A stretch of DNA of 14,440 nt from an uncultured Clostridia bacterium (GCA_948585895.1 CAPBNZ010000047.1:1-14440), one strand, 5' to 3'. Shown: positions 1 through 6,336, numbered from the stretch's first letter. Numbers and translations are program-made. The notes: generated by a model not told the origin, from the sequence alone.

Positions 1-63
1 CAATGCTACAACTGTCATCATAAATAGTAGTATTATGCTTATTATATTTAAAATCTTATACAT
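1..63 (-). CDS. Partial gene, N-terminus of a small membrane peptide
   Basis: Only the first 21 codons are inside the window; the gene runs off the left edge. The start is clear: AAGGAG sits 9 bases upstream of ATG. After the lysine at position 3 the visible residues are almost all hydrophobic (Ile, Leu, Met, Val), which fits an N-terminal signal anchor or single membrane helix. It follows the 160-aa gene closely, with only 18 bases between that gene's stop and this start, so it belongs to the same leftward early operon. Family and function are unknown because the rest is missing. Confidence 0.6.
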   Translation of the reverse strand, partial: MYKILNIISIILLFMMTVVAL

Positions 64-81
64 TTATTTCAACTCCTTAAT

Positions 82-564
82 CTAGTAGGCTCTAAACCAT
101 ACTTCTTTGTCTTCTTTTATTTTATAAACTATTTTTTTCTTTTCTCTGTCATATTTTCTTTCAAGATTATCTTTCAAATAATTAACAAGATTTGCTGTAG
201 CGAATATATATCCATTTTCTTGTAAATCTATCATTCTAGCTGTGAAATCTTTATCAAAATTTTTATTTGGTCTTAAATTAAATATATCTACTTTATGTCG
301 TACATCTTTAAAATAATTTTTCATTTCCTTATCTTTATCCCAAATGTATTGTTCTAGTATATCAATGATTGGTTGTATTTCTTTAATAGCTGTACATGTA
401 TCGACAACATCGCTGTTAGAATCAAATTCTATTCCATAGCAACTATCTTCAATCTTATACCCTTGTCTTTTTAATTCATTTATTAATGGTTGATAAAACT
501 CGTTATTACCTAATATTTGAATTTCGCCTTTTTCTATTGTTCCTACATAAGTTCTATACGCCAT
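82..564 (-). CDS. Hypothetical phage early protein, 160 aa
   Basis: I do not recognise a named domain. The protein is soluble, with no membrane segment, and rich in Lys, Asp and Glu. The N-terminal third (YVGTIEKGEIQILGNNEFYQ) looks like beta strands around a short conserved-looking turn; the middle and C-terminal parts (residues about 60-150) are mostly predicted helix with many aromatic residues. The start has AGGAG 11 bases upstream, inside the end of the preceding gene, and begins 2 bases after that gene's stop, so it is tightly coupled to its neighbour. The position in the distal early operon suggests a dispensable phage-host interaction or accessory role; this is inference only. Confidence 0.7.
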   Translation of the reverse strand: MAYRTYVGTIEKGEIQILGNNEFYQPLINELKRQGYKIEDSCYGIEFDSNSDVVDTCTAIKEIQPIIDILEQYIWDKDKEMKNYFKDVRHKVDIFNLRPNKNFDKDFTARMIDLQENGYIFATANLVNYLKDNLERKYDREKKKIVYKIKEDKEVWFRAY

Positions 565-566
565 AA

Positions 567-806
567 TTATTTGTTCTCCTCATCTAATATTTTAAATATA
601 TCTCTTCTATTCTCTTTACCTATACTATCCCAACAATCAACTAATTTCTGCCTAATGGTATGGGTGTCATATCGTAAATTGTTGGATACTATTTCTATAA
701 ATTTGTTCATAGTATTCACATCAAGTTCGTGGTTATATATCCTTTTGGGTAATAGTGCGTAAATTAACAAATCTGTTAATCTTGCTATTTTATCTTCTTT
801 ATTCAT
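567..806 (-). CDS. Hypothetical small phage protein, 79 aa
   Basis: Small, charged, helical protein with no recognised domain. The start chosen is the ATG at 806, because GAAGG lies 8 bases upstream; the open frame extends 3 codons further to a GTG that overlaps that ribosome binding site. The first 8 bases overlap the end of the upstream gene, giving translational coupling. The junction (800-818) is identical over 19 bases to the next junction upstream (1041-1059), so the translation start has been reused or copied. Function unknown. Confidence 0.65.
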   Translation of the reverse strand: MNKEDKIARLTDLLIYALLPKRIYNHELDVNTMNKFIEIVSNNLRYDTHTIRQKLVDCWDSIGKENRRDIFKILDEENK

Positions 807-1047
807 TGCTATCACCTTCTAAATTATCATAAAAACTCCTAATTTCTTTAAATTCTTCTGATGTTGTTCCAAACACTTCAAAATAAGAATAAGTAAAACA
901 TATATCTACTTTAAAATATTTACCTTTAAATATAGTTGTCATAATATCACCTGCTATATTTCTAGTATTATATAAACTACAATTACCTTCACTATAATAA
1001 TCTTTGATTGTCTCTTTTACTTTTTCGAGTTCTTCTTCTCTATTCAT
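799..1047 (-). CDS. Hypothetical small phage protein, 82 aa
   Basis: Helical, acidic N-terminus (MNREEELEKVKE) followed by a more mixed segment with Tyr and Phe (KYFKVDICFTYSYFEVFG) that reads like a small beta sheet, then an acidic helix. No named family recognised. The ATG at 1047 is preferred over the in-frame GTG at 1056 because AAGG lies at proper spacing. Its 5' end overlaps the 188-aa gene by 8 bases and its 3' end overlaps the 79-aa gene by 8 bases. It ends in the same residues, GDSNE, as the gene upstream of it, because the junction DNA is repeated. Confidence 0.65.
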   Translation of the reverse strand: MNREEELEKVKETIKDYYSEGNCSLYNTRNIAGDIMTTIFKGKYFKVDICFTYSYFEVFGTTSEEFKEIRSFYDNLEGDSNE

Positions 1048-1606
1048 TGCTATCACCTTTGTATTTGTTTAAAATGCTAGATAACCTAACTAAATTAAAT
1101 TTTATCGTGCCACCAAGTTCTTGTTCTAGATTATTGTGTGTATCTATCATTTTTCTTATTTCCTCAATCACTTCATCTCTTTGTTTGAGTTGTTCTTCTA
1201 GTTGTTCGTTTTCTTCATAACAATAATTAAATGTTTCTTTTAAATTTGAATATTCTAACTTTTCTTTTGCTAGCTTGTTTTGTAGTTCATACAATTCAGA
1301 TCTATACTCATAAATAGTATTTTTGTGTGATTTTAGTGCTAGCTCTAAGCCATTCACTCGATGCAACAATTGTTTTTCAATCGGCGCAAAATCAATATCT
1401 TTTAGCTTGTTTATAAATTTTTCTAATTCTTCTTCACTCATACTTCCTACCTCTTCTTCTATTTCTTCGTAATCAAAATATTCTTTATCAGTTCTATAAA
1501 CATCAAATGTCTCAAAATTATGTATAACTTCTAATAATTTTCTAACATATGTTGTTTCTCCTTTTTTAAACCGTACATACATCCCAACTTCTAATTTATC
1601 TTCCAT
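1040..1606 (-). CDS. Coiled-coil phage protein, 188 aa
   Basis: The N-terminal 45 residues (GMYVRFKKGETTYVRKLLEV) look like a small SH3/Tudor-like beta barrel of the kind that often begins with 'VGMYVR'. From about residue 55 to 170 it is a long heptad-type helix rich in Glu, Lys, Leu and Gln, so a coiled coil that probably oligomerises. The ATG at 1606 has GGAGG 8 bases upstream and is preferred over an ATG 15 bases earlier. The gene ends in GDSNE within the duplicated junction. No enzymatic motif is visible; a scaffolding or nucleic-acid-associated role is only a guess. Confidence 0.7.
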   Translation of the reverse strand: MEDKLEVGMYVRFKKGETTYVRKLLEVIHNFETFDVYRTDKEYFDYEEIEEEVGSMSEEELEKFINKLKDIDFAPIEKQLLHRVNGLELALKSHKNTIYEYRSELYELQNKLAKEKLEYSNLKETFNYCYEENEQLEEQLKQRDEVIEEIRKMIDTHNNLEQELGGTIKFNLVRLSSILNKYKGDSNE

Positions 1607-1624
1607 ATCTAAATCCTCCATTGT

Positions 1625-1939
1625 TTAACAGTTATAACAATCACCTATACTCAAATTGTTATATTCACTTTCCGAAACATCAATCCATAAATCTTTGTTG
1701 CCTTTTTGTATCTTTATGCTCCAACTTTGTGGATGCGTTACAGGAACATTTATAGTACTTCCATTTACATAAGAAGTTGAATAACTAACCCATGAAGCAT
1801 GATATTTTTTATCGATAATAACTCCTGTCTTTGTTCCAAAACTAGCTTCTTGATATACTGCATATCCAATAAGTCCTAATATACCTACAATCATCAATAT
1901 TGCTAGTATTTCTATAAAAACAAATCCGTTTTTTTTCAT
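1625..1939 (-). CDS. Membrane-anchored phage protein with prepilin-like N-terminus, 104 aa
   Basis: Residues 3-24 read KNGFVFIEILAILMIVGILG: a Lys, a Gly-Phe pair, Glu at +5 after the Gly, and a long hydrophobic stretch. This is the layout of type IV prepilin (class III) signals such as GFTLIE. The rest (residues 35-104) is a small beta-rich domain: TGVIIDKKYHASW, then HPQSWSIKIQ, then WIDVSESEYNNLSIGD. This pattern is familiar from membrane-anchored phage proteins of unknown function. The start at 1939 follows AAAGGAAG with 9-base spacing and overlaps the upstream stop as ATGA. It could be processed by a host prepilin peptidase, or simply be a signal anchor that resembles one. Confidence 0.75.
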   Translation of the reverse strand: MKKNGFVFIEILAILMIVGILGLIGYAVYQEASFGTKTGVIIDKKYHASWVSYSTSYVNGSTINVPVTHPQSWSIKIQKGNKDLWIDVSESEYNNLSIGDCYNC

Positions 1940-2202
1940 TTGCTTTCGCTTCCTTTCAATTCTTCCATTTTGTCTAGTACAAGATGAAATGTTTTCCAAA
2001 CTTTAAACATATCAACATCATCTTTTATCCAAGAAGCATAATTTTTACAATACTCTTCTAGCTTATCCCAGTTTTCTTTTGATTGGGTGTTTTCTTGTTG
2101 GAGTTGTTCAATACAAATTCTAGCTTCACATCTCTCTAGTTCTGTTATATAACCTGTATGTGATATTCCTTTTAAAACTCTTTTAATTTTTTCTTCATTC
2201 AT
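1936..2202 (-). CDS. Hypothetical phage protein, 88 aa
   Basis: Helical soluble protein, no named family recognised. It contains two Cys near residues 25-30 (ERCEARICIEQLQQ) and one at about 52, with a Trp-rich C-terminal half (ENWDKLEEYCKNYASWIKDD, then FKVWKTF). AGAGGTGAT lies just upstream of the ATG. The 5' end overlaps the 68-aa gene by 8 bases and the 3' end overlaps the prepilin-like gene by 4 bases (ATGA), so the three are translationally coupled. Function unknown. Confidence 0.65.
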   Translation of the reverse strand: MNEEKIKRVLKGISHTGYITELERCEARICIEQLQQENTQSKENWDKLEEYCKNYASWIKDDVDMFKVWKTFHLVLDKMEELKGSESK

Positions 2203-2401
2203 CTATATCACCTCTTTTTTCTACTGATTTTAAATCCTTATTTTTCAAAAAATGAACTAATTCTTTTCCTATTATTAATTTCAATTTATCTTTTTTTAAT
2301 AAAGATTTATATATCTGATTTTCCTGTTCTAACAGTTGATTCTTCTCTTTTAATTTTTTAATAGTGTATAGAGCATCATAATATTTTTGTTCAAAATCCA
2401 T
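2195..2401 (-). CDS. Small coiled-coil phage protein, 68 aa
   Basis: Residues 5-45 form a leucine-zipper-like helix (YTIKKLKEKNQLLEQENQIY) rich in Lys, Glu, Gln and Leu at heptad spacing, followed by a basic C-terminal part. It probably dimerises. GAGGG sits close upstream of the ATG, directly after the HNH gene's stop (1-base gap). Its end overlaps the next gene by 8 bases. Nothing identifies a specific partner. Confidence 0.6.
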   Translation of the reverse strand: MDFEQKYYDALYTIKKLKEKNQLLEQENQIYKSLLKKDKLKLIIGKELVHFLKNKDLKSVEKRGDIDE

Positions 2402-2402
2402 A

Positions 2403-3005
2403 CTACCCTCGTTTTAATTTATTTTGCTTATCAATAACCTTTGCTATAAGATGACCTGTTTTAGTTAATTCTCTATCCTTTTTGAATAAGCTTTTTTTAT
2501 TCATAACTAACATTTCAGACTTAGTAACAAGAATTAAATTATCAGGATCTAGATTGCTTTTGTTTCCATCTGCAAATGCTACATTACAATCATTGGGAAT
2601 AGGACCTTTTGTTTGTTCATAAACTATTCTATGCTTTAATTCGAATACATTAGGCTCTTGTGTTTTAACTTCTACATATCCATCGACATTGACTCTTTCA
2701 TAACCAATAGGTTTATGATTGTGTGGAATATTGCTTTTTTTGAAAGTAGTTCTTCTAGCTATTTCTTGTGCTTCTTTTGACATATAATCATTCCAACTTT
2801 TACCTTTGTTTTTGGGAATATGTCCCCTTTCAAATCTACCAGTTAAACCACTATTCAAATGGTTATTTCCTCTAAAAGATTTAATATTAGTTTCTGTGAT
2901 ATTAGTTCCAAATTCATCATTAAACATAATAGCTAAGTTCTTAGCAGGGGTCATGTAATTATTAGTGATTAAGAATTCTCGCTGTTCTTTTGTATATCTA
3001 ATCAT
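2403..3005 (-). CDS. HNH-type endonuclease family phage protein, 200 aa
   Basis: Domain order matches a phage HNH family common in Firmicutes. An N-terminal HTH-like segment (RYTKEQREFLITNN through FGTNITETNIKSF, residues 3-45) is followed by FERGHIPKNKGKSW (58-71), KKSNIPHNHKPIGYERVNVD (89-108) and a C-terminal HNH_3-like core with H125 in LKHRIVYEQ, DGN at 146-148 and DNL at 155-157. The usual His just before DGN is Ala145, so catalytic activity is uncertain. The start ATG at 3005 overlaps the upstream stop and fits the family N-terminus; the frame stays open 16 codons further, but that part reads as the upstream gene's DNA. Such genes may be homing elements or take part in phage DNA processing. 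Confidence 0.85.
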   Translation of the reverse strand: MIRYTKEQREFLITNNYMTPAKNLAIMFNDEFGTNITETNIKSFRGNNHLNSGLTGRFERGHIPKNKGKSWNDYMSKEAQEIARRTTFKKSNIPHNHKPIGYERVNVDGYVEVKTQEPNVFELKHRIVYEQTKGPIPNDCNVAFADGNKSNLDPDNLILVTKSEMLVMNKKSLFKKDRELTKTGHLIAKVIDKQNKLKRG

Positions 3006-3246
3006 CTTTACCCGTACCCAATAACATTTTTGGCAATTCACTACTTCTTCCATCAGTAGCTATAAATTTTTGAGCATCTAACACTGTTTGAGCATTATTA
3101 ATTATTGTTTGTGCAACATCTGTAATTGCTTTACTTCGCTTTATTTCTTTATTTAATTTTTCATCATCCGATAATTCTTCCTCATCATTTAATCTTTCTA
3201 GTTCTTCAAACAAATAATTGTTAAGACTTCCTAAATCATTTTTCAT
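2998..3246 (-). CDS. Conserved phage protein of unknown function, 82 aa
   Basis: An acidic N-terminal helix (LNNYLFEELERLNDEEELSD) precedes a helical core (KEIKRSKAITDVAQTIINNA) and a tail with ELPKMLLG. From memory this pattern, a short protein with 'RSKAITDVAQTIINNA..VL.A.K', recurs in Firmicutes phages next to an HNH gene, as here. Function is not known. The start has GAGAAGTGATATAG immediately upstream, nearly the same sequence as the start of the 88-aa gene at 2202. The 3' end overlaps the HNH gene start by 8 bases. Confidence 0.75.
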   Translation of the reverse strand: MKNDLGSLNNYLFEELERLNDEEELSDDEKLNKEIKRSKAITDVAQTIINNAQTVLDAQKFIATDGRSSELPKMLLGTGKDD

Positions 3247-3262
3247 CTATATCACTTCTCTT

Positions 3263-3484
3263 CTAATTCAAATAATCGAATATATTTAACTGTCCTTCGA
3301 TACGGGACATCTTTTTCTTTGGTGATTTTTCTATAAAATTCATCAGTGGCGTTTTTCTGTCAATGTTATTATTCTTAATCCATTCATCTACCAATTTAGC
3401 GTTGTTCTTATATACCTTTGAATGATATAAAATTCTTTTAATTGCTATTTGTATATATTTTGGTGTTTTTATTTTTAAATCCAT
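3263..3484 (-). CDS. Small phage protein with possible sliding-clamp-binding tail, 73 aa
   Basis: Basic helical body (KTPKYIQIAIKRILYHSKVY) followed by a flexible linker and a C-terminus ending GQLNIFDYLN. The QLNIF pentapeptide resembles the bacterial beta sliding clamp-binding consensus QL[S/D]LF and sits near the extreme C-terminus, where such motifs work. The ATG at 3484 has AAAGGAAAG upstream and is preferred over an open-frame extension of 16 codons. It overlaps the methyltransferase-like gene by 10 bases. Similar small 'KTP.YI..AI+R' proteins occur in other Firmicutes phages without known function. Clamp binding is inference. Confidence 0.7.
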   Translation of the reverse strand: MDLKIKTPKYIQIAIKRILYHSKVYKNNAKLVDEWIKNNNIDRKTPLMNFIEKSPKKKMSRIEGQLNIFDYLN

Positions 3485-4008
3485 AATATCTTTCCTTTCA
3501 ATGAATCTATGTTGTAACATATCCAACAACATGCCTTATTAAATCCTGTGGTACATCCAAGAAATTGAATTCTTTTTTTAAAGATAAGAACAGATAATTT
3601 ATCAACATACTTTTCCCACATTTCAGCTCGCTTTGGTGTTTCTAAAGTAGAAAGAGGGAGAAGTAAACAAAAGGATTTAATTAAACCTAACTCCACTAAT
3701 TCAAAACTTCTTTTTATAATATCGTTCTGTTGGCTAAATGGTGGATTACTAATTAACAAATCACAGTCTTTTGGTGGTAAAGTATTAAAAAAGTCATTTC
3801 CTAAATCATCAAAAATATGTGTTGCTTTATATTTAAGATTTAATTCCTCTGCTTTTAATTTAAAATGTGAATCGTAATTATTAAACGGAAACCATATATT
3901 TTTAAACGATTGAATATTGATAATATCATAAATATTTTCAACTACCCATCTCGGAGTTGCTACATGATCTTTGTTATGTTCTTTATCTTCTTCATATTGA
4001 TGATTCAT
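3475..4008 (-). CDS. Phage DNA methyltransferase-like protein, 177 aa
   Basis: Resembles a phage family often annotated as DNA N-6-adenine methyltransferase or, misleadingly, sugar-phosphate nucleotidyltransferase. Visible features: HVATPRWVVENI (residues 15-26), IWFPFNNYDSHFK (38-50) where a methyltransferase would have its SAM-binding glycine loop, DDLGNDFF (67-74), and the motif IV-like DLLISNPPFSQQ (83-94). The C-terminal half has FCLLLPLSTLETPKRAEMWE and CCWICYN. The protein is short and lacks a target recognition domain. NPPF supports an amino-methyltransferase fold, but the missing FxGxG motif makes activity uncertain. The start overlaps the 57-aa gene as ATGA with only a weak ribosome binding site (GAAGAA), so it probably depends on coupling. 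Confidence 0.8.
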   Translation of the reverse strand: MNHQYEEDKEHNKDHVATPRWVVENIYDIINIQSFKNIWFPFNNYDSHFKLKAEELNLKYKATHIFDDLGNDFFNTLPPKDCDLLISNPPFSQQNDIIKRSFELVELGLIKSFCLLLPLSTLETPKRAEMWEKYVDKLSVLIFKKRIQFLGCTTGFNKACCWICYNIDSLKGKILWI

Positions 4009-4178
4009 TTCTTCAAACTCTTTTCAAACTGTTCTTGCGTCATCAATCCCTCTTTTACTAATAATTGTCCTAAACCTATGTTATTGTTATGAAGTATGTC
4101 GTTTTCTTTTGCTAACTTCACCATCCATACAATAGTTACAACATTTGTAAATAATAAATATACTATCAATTGCTTCAT
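4005..4178 (-). CDS. 57-aa membrane microprotein
   Basis: An unlisted short gene fits the space between the sigma-like gene and the methyltransferase-like gene. AGGAG lies 10 bases before the ATG, there is an N-terminal hydrophobic segment (LIVYLLFTNVVTIVWMVKL, residues 4-22), and the C-terminal half reads LGQLLVKEGLMTQEQFEKSL. That tail resembles the short 'LG.LLV..GLIT.EQ....L' helix pair found at the N-terminus of GspE/PilB-type ATPases and elsewhere, but it is too short for a family call. The stop overlaps the next ATG as ATGA, which is strong evidence that the frame is translated. Likely a small inner-membrane protein with a cytoplasmic tail; function unknown. Confidence 0.7.
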   Translation of the reverse strand: MKQLIVYLLFTNVVTIVWMVKLAKENDILHNNNIGLGQLLVKEGLMTQEQFEKSLKK

Positions 4179-4191
4179 ATCTTTATTTCTC

Positions 4192-4809
4192 CTATTCTAC
4201 AATTCCAATCTCTTTTTTTATATTCCTTTTAGCATTTTCAATTATTCTACTTATATAAGATTGTGAATAACCATAAAGTTTTGCAATTTCTTTTTGTTTA
4301 TATTGTTTTGTATTAAATAGCCCAAATGTCTTGGTTATAATATCTTTTTCTTTAAATGAAAGCTTATCTAATGCTGAATAAATTTGTTTTATTTGGTCTT
4401 GTTTTAATATATTTTCAACAAAATTAAAATCATCTATTATAATATCTTGAAATGTTAAATTTTCTATATTAGGTATGGGCGTATCAAGAGAAATTGTTAT
4501 TGGTCTTTTCTTTCTAATTTCCATCAAAATAGTTGTATATATACATCGATACAAATATGTTGATGTTGTTCCTTTTTGAGGATTAAAGCTATCAACTCCC
4601 TTGATTAAGCCAATCATTCCAACATCAAAAAGTTCTTCTCTTTTATCATACAAATTAAGTTTTTTTAAAACAAAATAAATTAAATTTTGATTATCAATTA
4701 TCATCTCATCTCTAGTCAACTTCTTACACCTCATTTCACTTTTAATATTTCCTAAATTTGATACTTGAGTTGTTTTATTTGTTTCTATATCTTTCCAAAT
4801 TTCACTCAA
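4192..4809 (-). CDS. Sigma-70-like factor with a NUMOD4-like N-terminus, 205 aa
   Basis: Sigma region 2 is seen in EELFDVGMIGLIKGVDSFNP followed by STYLYRCIYTTILMEIRKKR. Region 4 is seen in LDKLSFKEKDIITKTFGLF and KQKEIAKLYGYSQSYISRII, a good helix-turn-helix. It would bind RNA polymerase and redirect it, probably to later phage genes. Residues 2-25 (SEIWKDIETN...QVSNLGNIKS) match the NUMOD4 motif of homing endonucleases. The likely start is TTG at 4809 (GGAAG 9 bases upstream, 8-base overlap with ssb). A second TTG at 4719 has GAGGTG 7 bases upstream and would make a conventional sigma factor without the NUMOD4 piece. An in-frame ATG at 4839 lies inside ssb and is less likely. Confidence 0.85.
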   Translation of the reverse strand: MSEIWKDIETNKTTQVSNLGNIKSEMRCKKLTRDEMIIDNQNLIYFVLKKLNLYDKREELFDVGMIGLIKGVDSFNPQKGTTSTYLYRCIYTTILMEIRKKRPITISLDTPIPNIENLTFQDIIIDDFNFVENILKQDQIKQIYSALDKLSFKEKDIITKTFGLFNTKQYKQKEIAKLYGYSQSYISRIIENAKRNIKKEIGIVE

Positions 4810-5248
4810 GAAAATCATCTTCCAAAAAATTGTCATCAATATTTACCTGTTCTCCAAACTGACTAAATACATCTTCATCACTTGTTGAATTATCGTTTTC
4901 AACATTATTTGTTTCTATGTTGGCTGAATTGTCCTTTCTTCCTAAAAACTGTACATTTTGAGCCATGATTTCAAATGACGTTCTTTTATTTCCATTTTGA
5001 TCTGTATAATTTCCCGTTTGTATTCTACCTTCTATAGCAATTTGAGAACCTTTATCTAAATAATTACAAATGTTTTCTGCAGATTTTGTCCATGCTACTA
5101 CATTAATAAAATCTACACCCTTTTGACCATCATCCTTAGAATATGGTCTATCTACTGCAATTGTAAATCTTGTATTTGCTATATTTGAATTTGTATATCT
5201 TAATTCTGGTTTAACTACTAACCTTCCAATTAACATTACTTTATTCAT
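4802..5248 (-). CDS. ssb: Single-stranded DNA-binding protein, 148 aa
   Basis: Clear SSB OB-fold: MNKVMLIGRLVVKPELRYTN, RFTIAVDRPYSKDDGQ, DFINVVAWTKSAENICNYLD, GSQIAIEGRIQTGNYTDQNG and QNVQFLGRK, covering residues 1-104. It binds single-stranded DNA in replication and recombination. Residues 105-148 are the usual disordered acidic tail, but it ends EDDFLE rather than the DDDIPF-like tip that recruits partner proteins. The last codons overlap the sigma gene start, which may have altered the tip. AGAGG sits 9 bases before the ATG. It lies downstream of the Rad52-like and nuclease genes, a common phage recombination cluster. Confidence 0.95.
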   Translation of the reverse strand: MNKVMLIGRLVVKPELRYTNSNIANTRFTIAVDRPYSKDDGQKGVDFINVVAWTKSAENICNYLDKGSQIAIEGRIQTGNYTDQNGNKRTSFEIMAQNVQFLGRKDNSANIETNNVENDNSTSDEDVFSQFGEQVNIDDNFLEDDFLE

Positions 5249-5268
5249 TTCATTTTTCCTCTCCTTCT

Positions 5269-5430
5269 TTAATTTTTATTTTTAAAATATATATTTACTT
5301 GTTCTAATACAAGCTTCTTGATATCCTCAATAGAAATATCATATTTACGGCATTCTATTAAAAAATTATATAGATAATCATTAAACGATTGTCTTATTTC
5401 TTCTTGTATGTTTTCTTTACTCTTTTTCAT
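5269..5430 (-). CDS. Short helical phage protein, 53 aa
   Basis: Unlisted small gene between ssb and the nuclease gene. The start ATG at 5430 lies within the last codons of the nuclease gene (14-base overlap), with GGAGG just upstream; spacing is short (3 bases) but the sequence is strong. The product is charged and helical (KENIQEEIRQSFNDYLYNFL, then CRKYDISIEDIKKLVLEQV). It ends 20 bases before the ssb start and fills an otherwise empty gap in a dense operon. No family recognised. Confidence 0.6.
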   Translation of the reverse strand: MKKSKENIQEEIRQSFNDYLYNFLIECRKYDISIEDIKKLVLEQVNIYFKNKN

Positions 5431-6334
5431 TTTCCTCCACTTTCATATAGTGCTCTTTATAGTAGGGACAAAATTCTGCACAAGAACAGTATTCTAAACA
5501 TCTTTTGTCTGTCCCTTCTCTTACTTCAATTTCGTATTGCCCAGCATAATCTTTTTCTAGATTTTCAAGGTGCTTTTCTGCTTCCTCTAATGTGTCATGT
5601 AATTTAGATGCTTTTATATTTGTTTTTTTCTTTACTGCATATTTAGTTGGTTCTCGCCAACGTTCTTCATCTGTACAAATTGGAAGTTCTTCATCTGATG
5701 CATTCTCATATTTTTTTAATTCAATAAATCTTTCTTGAATGAAATTCTCTATAAATTCAAAGTCTTTTTCAGTAAATTTGAATTGTATTTTTTGAACTTG
5801 AAATTGTGGATAATCTTTATCAAACTTTGCTTTTGATTTTTGCCAGTCACGAAGTAAGGCAACTATCTCTCCTTTGTTAATTTCAAATCCTAATTGTTTA
5901 AATAACCAAGCATAGATAAGTAATTGTAATCTATAATCTTCAAAATCTCTTTTTAATATTTTAAAAGTACTTGTTGTTTTATAATCAATTATTGTTTTAG
6001 TTGCTACATCAATTAAGTCTGCTTTGCCACTCAAGAAATACCCTTTTAATTCATCGCAAATTACTTCTAAATCTTGTTTTAGATATTCCTCTTTAAATTG
6101 CGATTCGCTTTCTGTTGCATTTTCTAATATTGCATGAAAACTGGTTCCAAATAATGCCCAAATAAGCTCACTACAATCTTGTACAATTTCGTCATTATAT
6201 CTTCTTTTAAGAATAACTTGTCTTGTTGAGTTCAATATTGTAGTTACTGAATATTGATGTTCTTTTGGATGATAGTCACTACTTAAAGCATTATAAATTG
6301 GTGTTGGAAGATTCATCTTGTTTGTTAAAGCCAT
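5417..6334 (-). CDS. PD-(D/E)XK (RecB/Cas4-like) nuclease, 305 aa
   Basis: Probable phage recombination exonuclease. Motifs in order: GTSFHAILE with H67, GKADLID with D106, IIDYKT with D117 and K119 (the D...D-x-K core), and QLLIYAWLF with Q137 and Y141. C220 in ELPICTDEERW plus C279, C283 and C289 in RCLEYCSCAEFCP match the four-cysteine iron-sulfur arrangement of AddB/Cas4-type nucleases; C285 is extra. It would process DNA ends to give single strands for the annealing protein encoded just upstream, 2 bases away. The ribosome binding site (GGTGAG) overlaps that gene's stop. Confidence in the fold is high; the polarity of digestion cannot be read from the sequence. Confidence 0.9.
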   Translation of the reverse strand: MALTNKMNLPTPIYNALSSDYHPKEHQYSVTTILNSTRQVILKRRYNDEIVQDCSELIWALFGTSFHAILENATESESQFKEEYLKQDLEVICDELKGYFLSGKADLIDVATKTIIDYKTTSTFKILKRDFEDYRLQLLIYAWLFKQLGFEINKGEIVALLRDWQKSKAKFDKDYPQFQVQKIQFKFTEKDFEFIENFIQERFIELKKYENASDEELPICTDEERWREPTKYAVKKKTNIKASKLHDTLEEAEKHLENLEKDYAGQYEIEVREGTDKRCLEYCSCAEFCPYYKEHYMKVEENEKE

Positions 6335-6336
6335 TC

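Noticed and set aside
1008..1220. Rightward serine/leucine-rich frame opposite the coiled-coil gene
   Set aside because: Mirror of Glu/Lys-rich codons of the real gene; no ribosome binding site.
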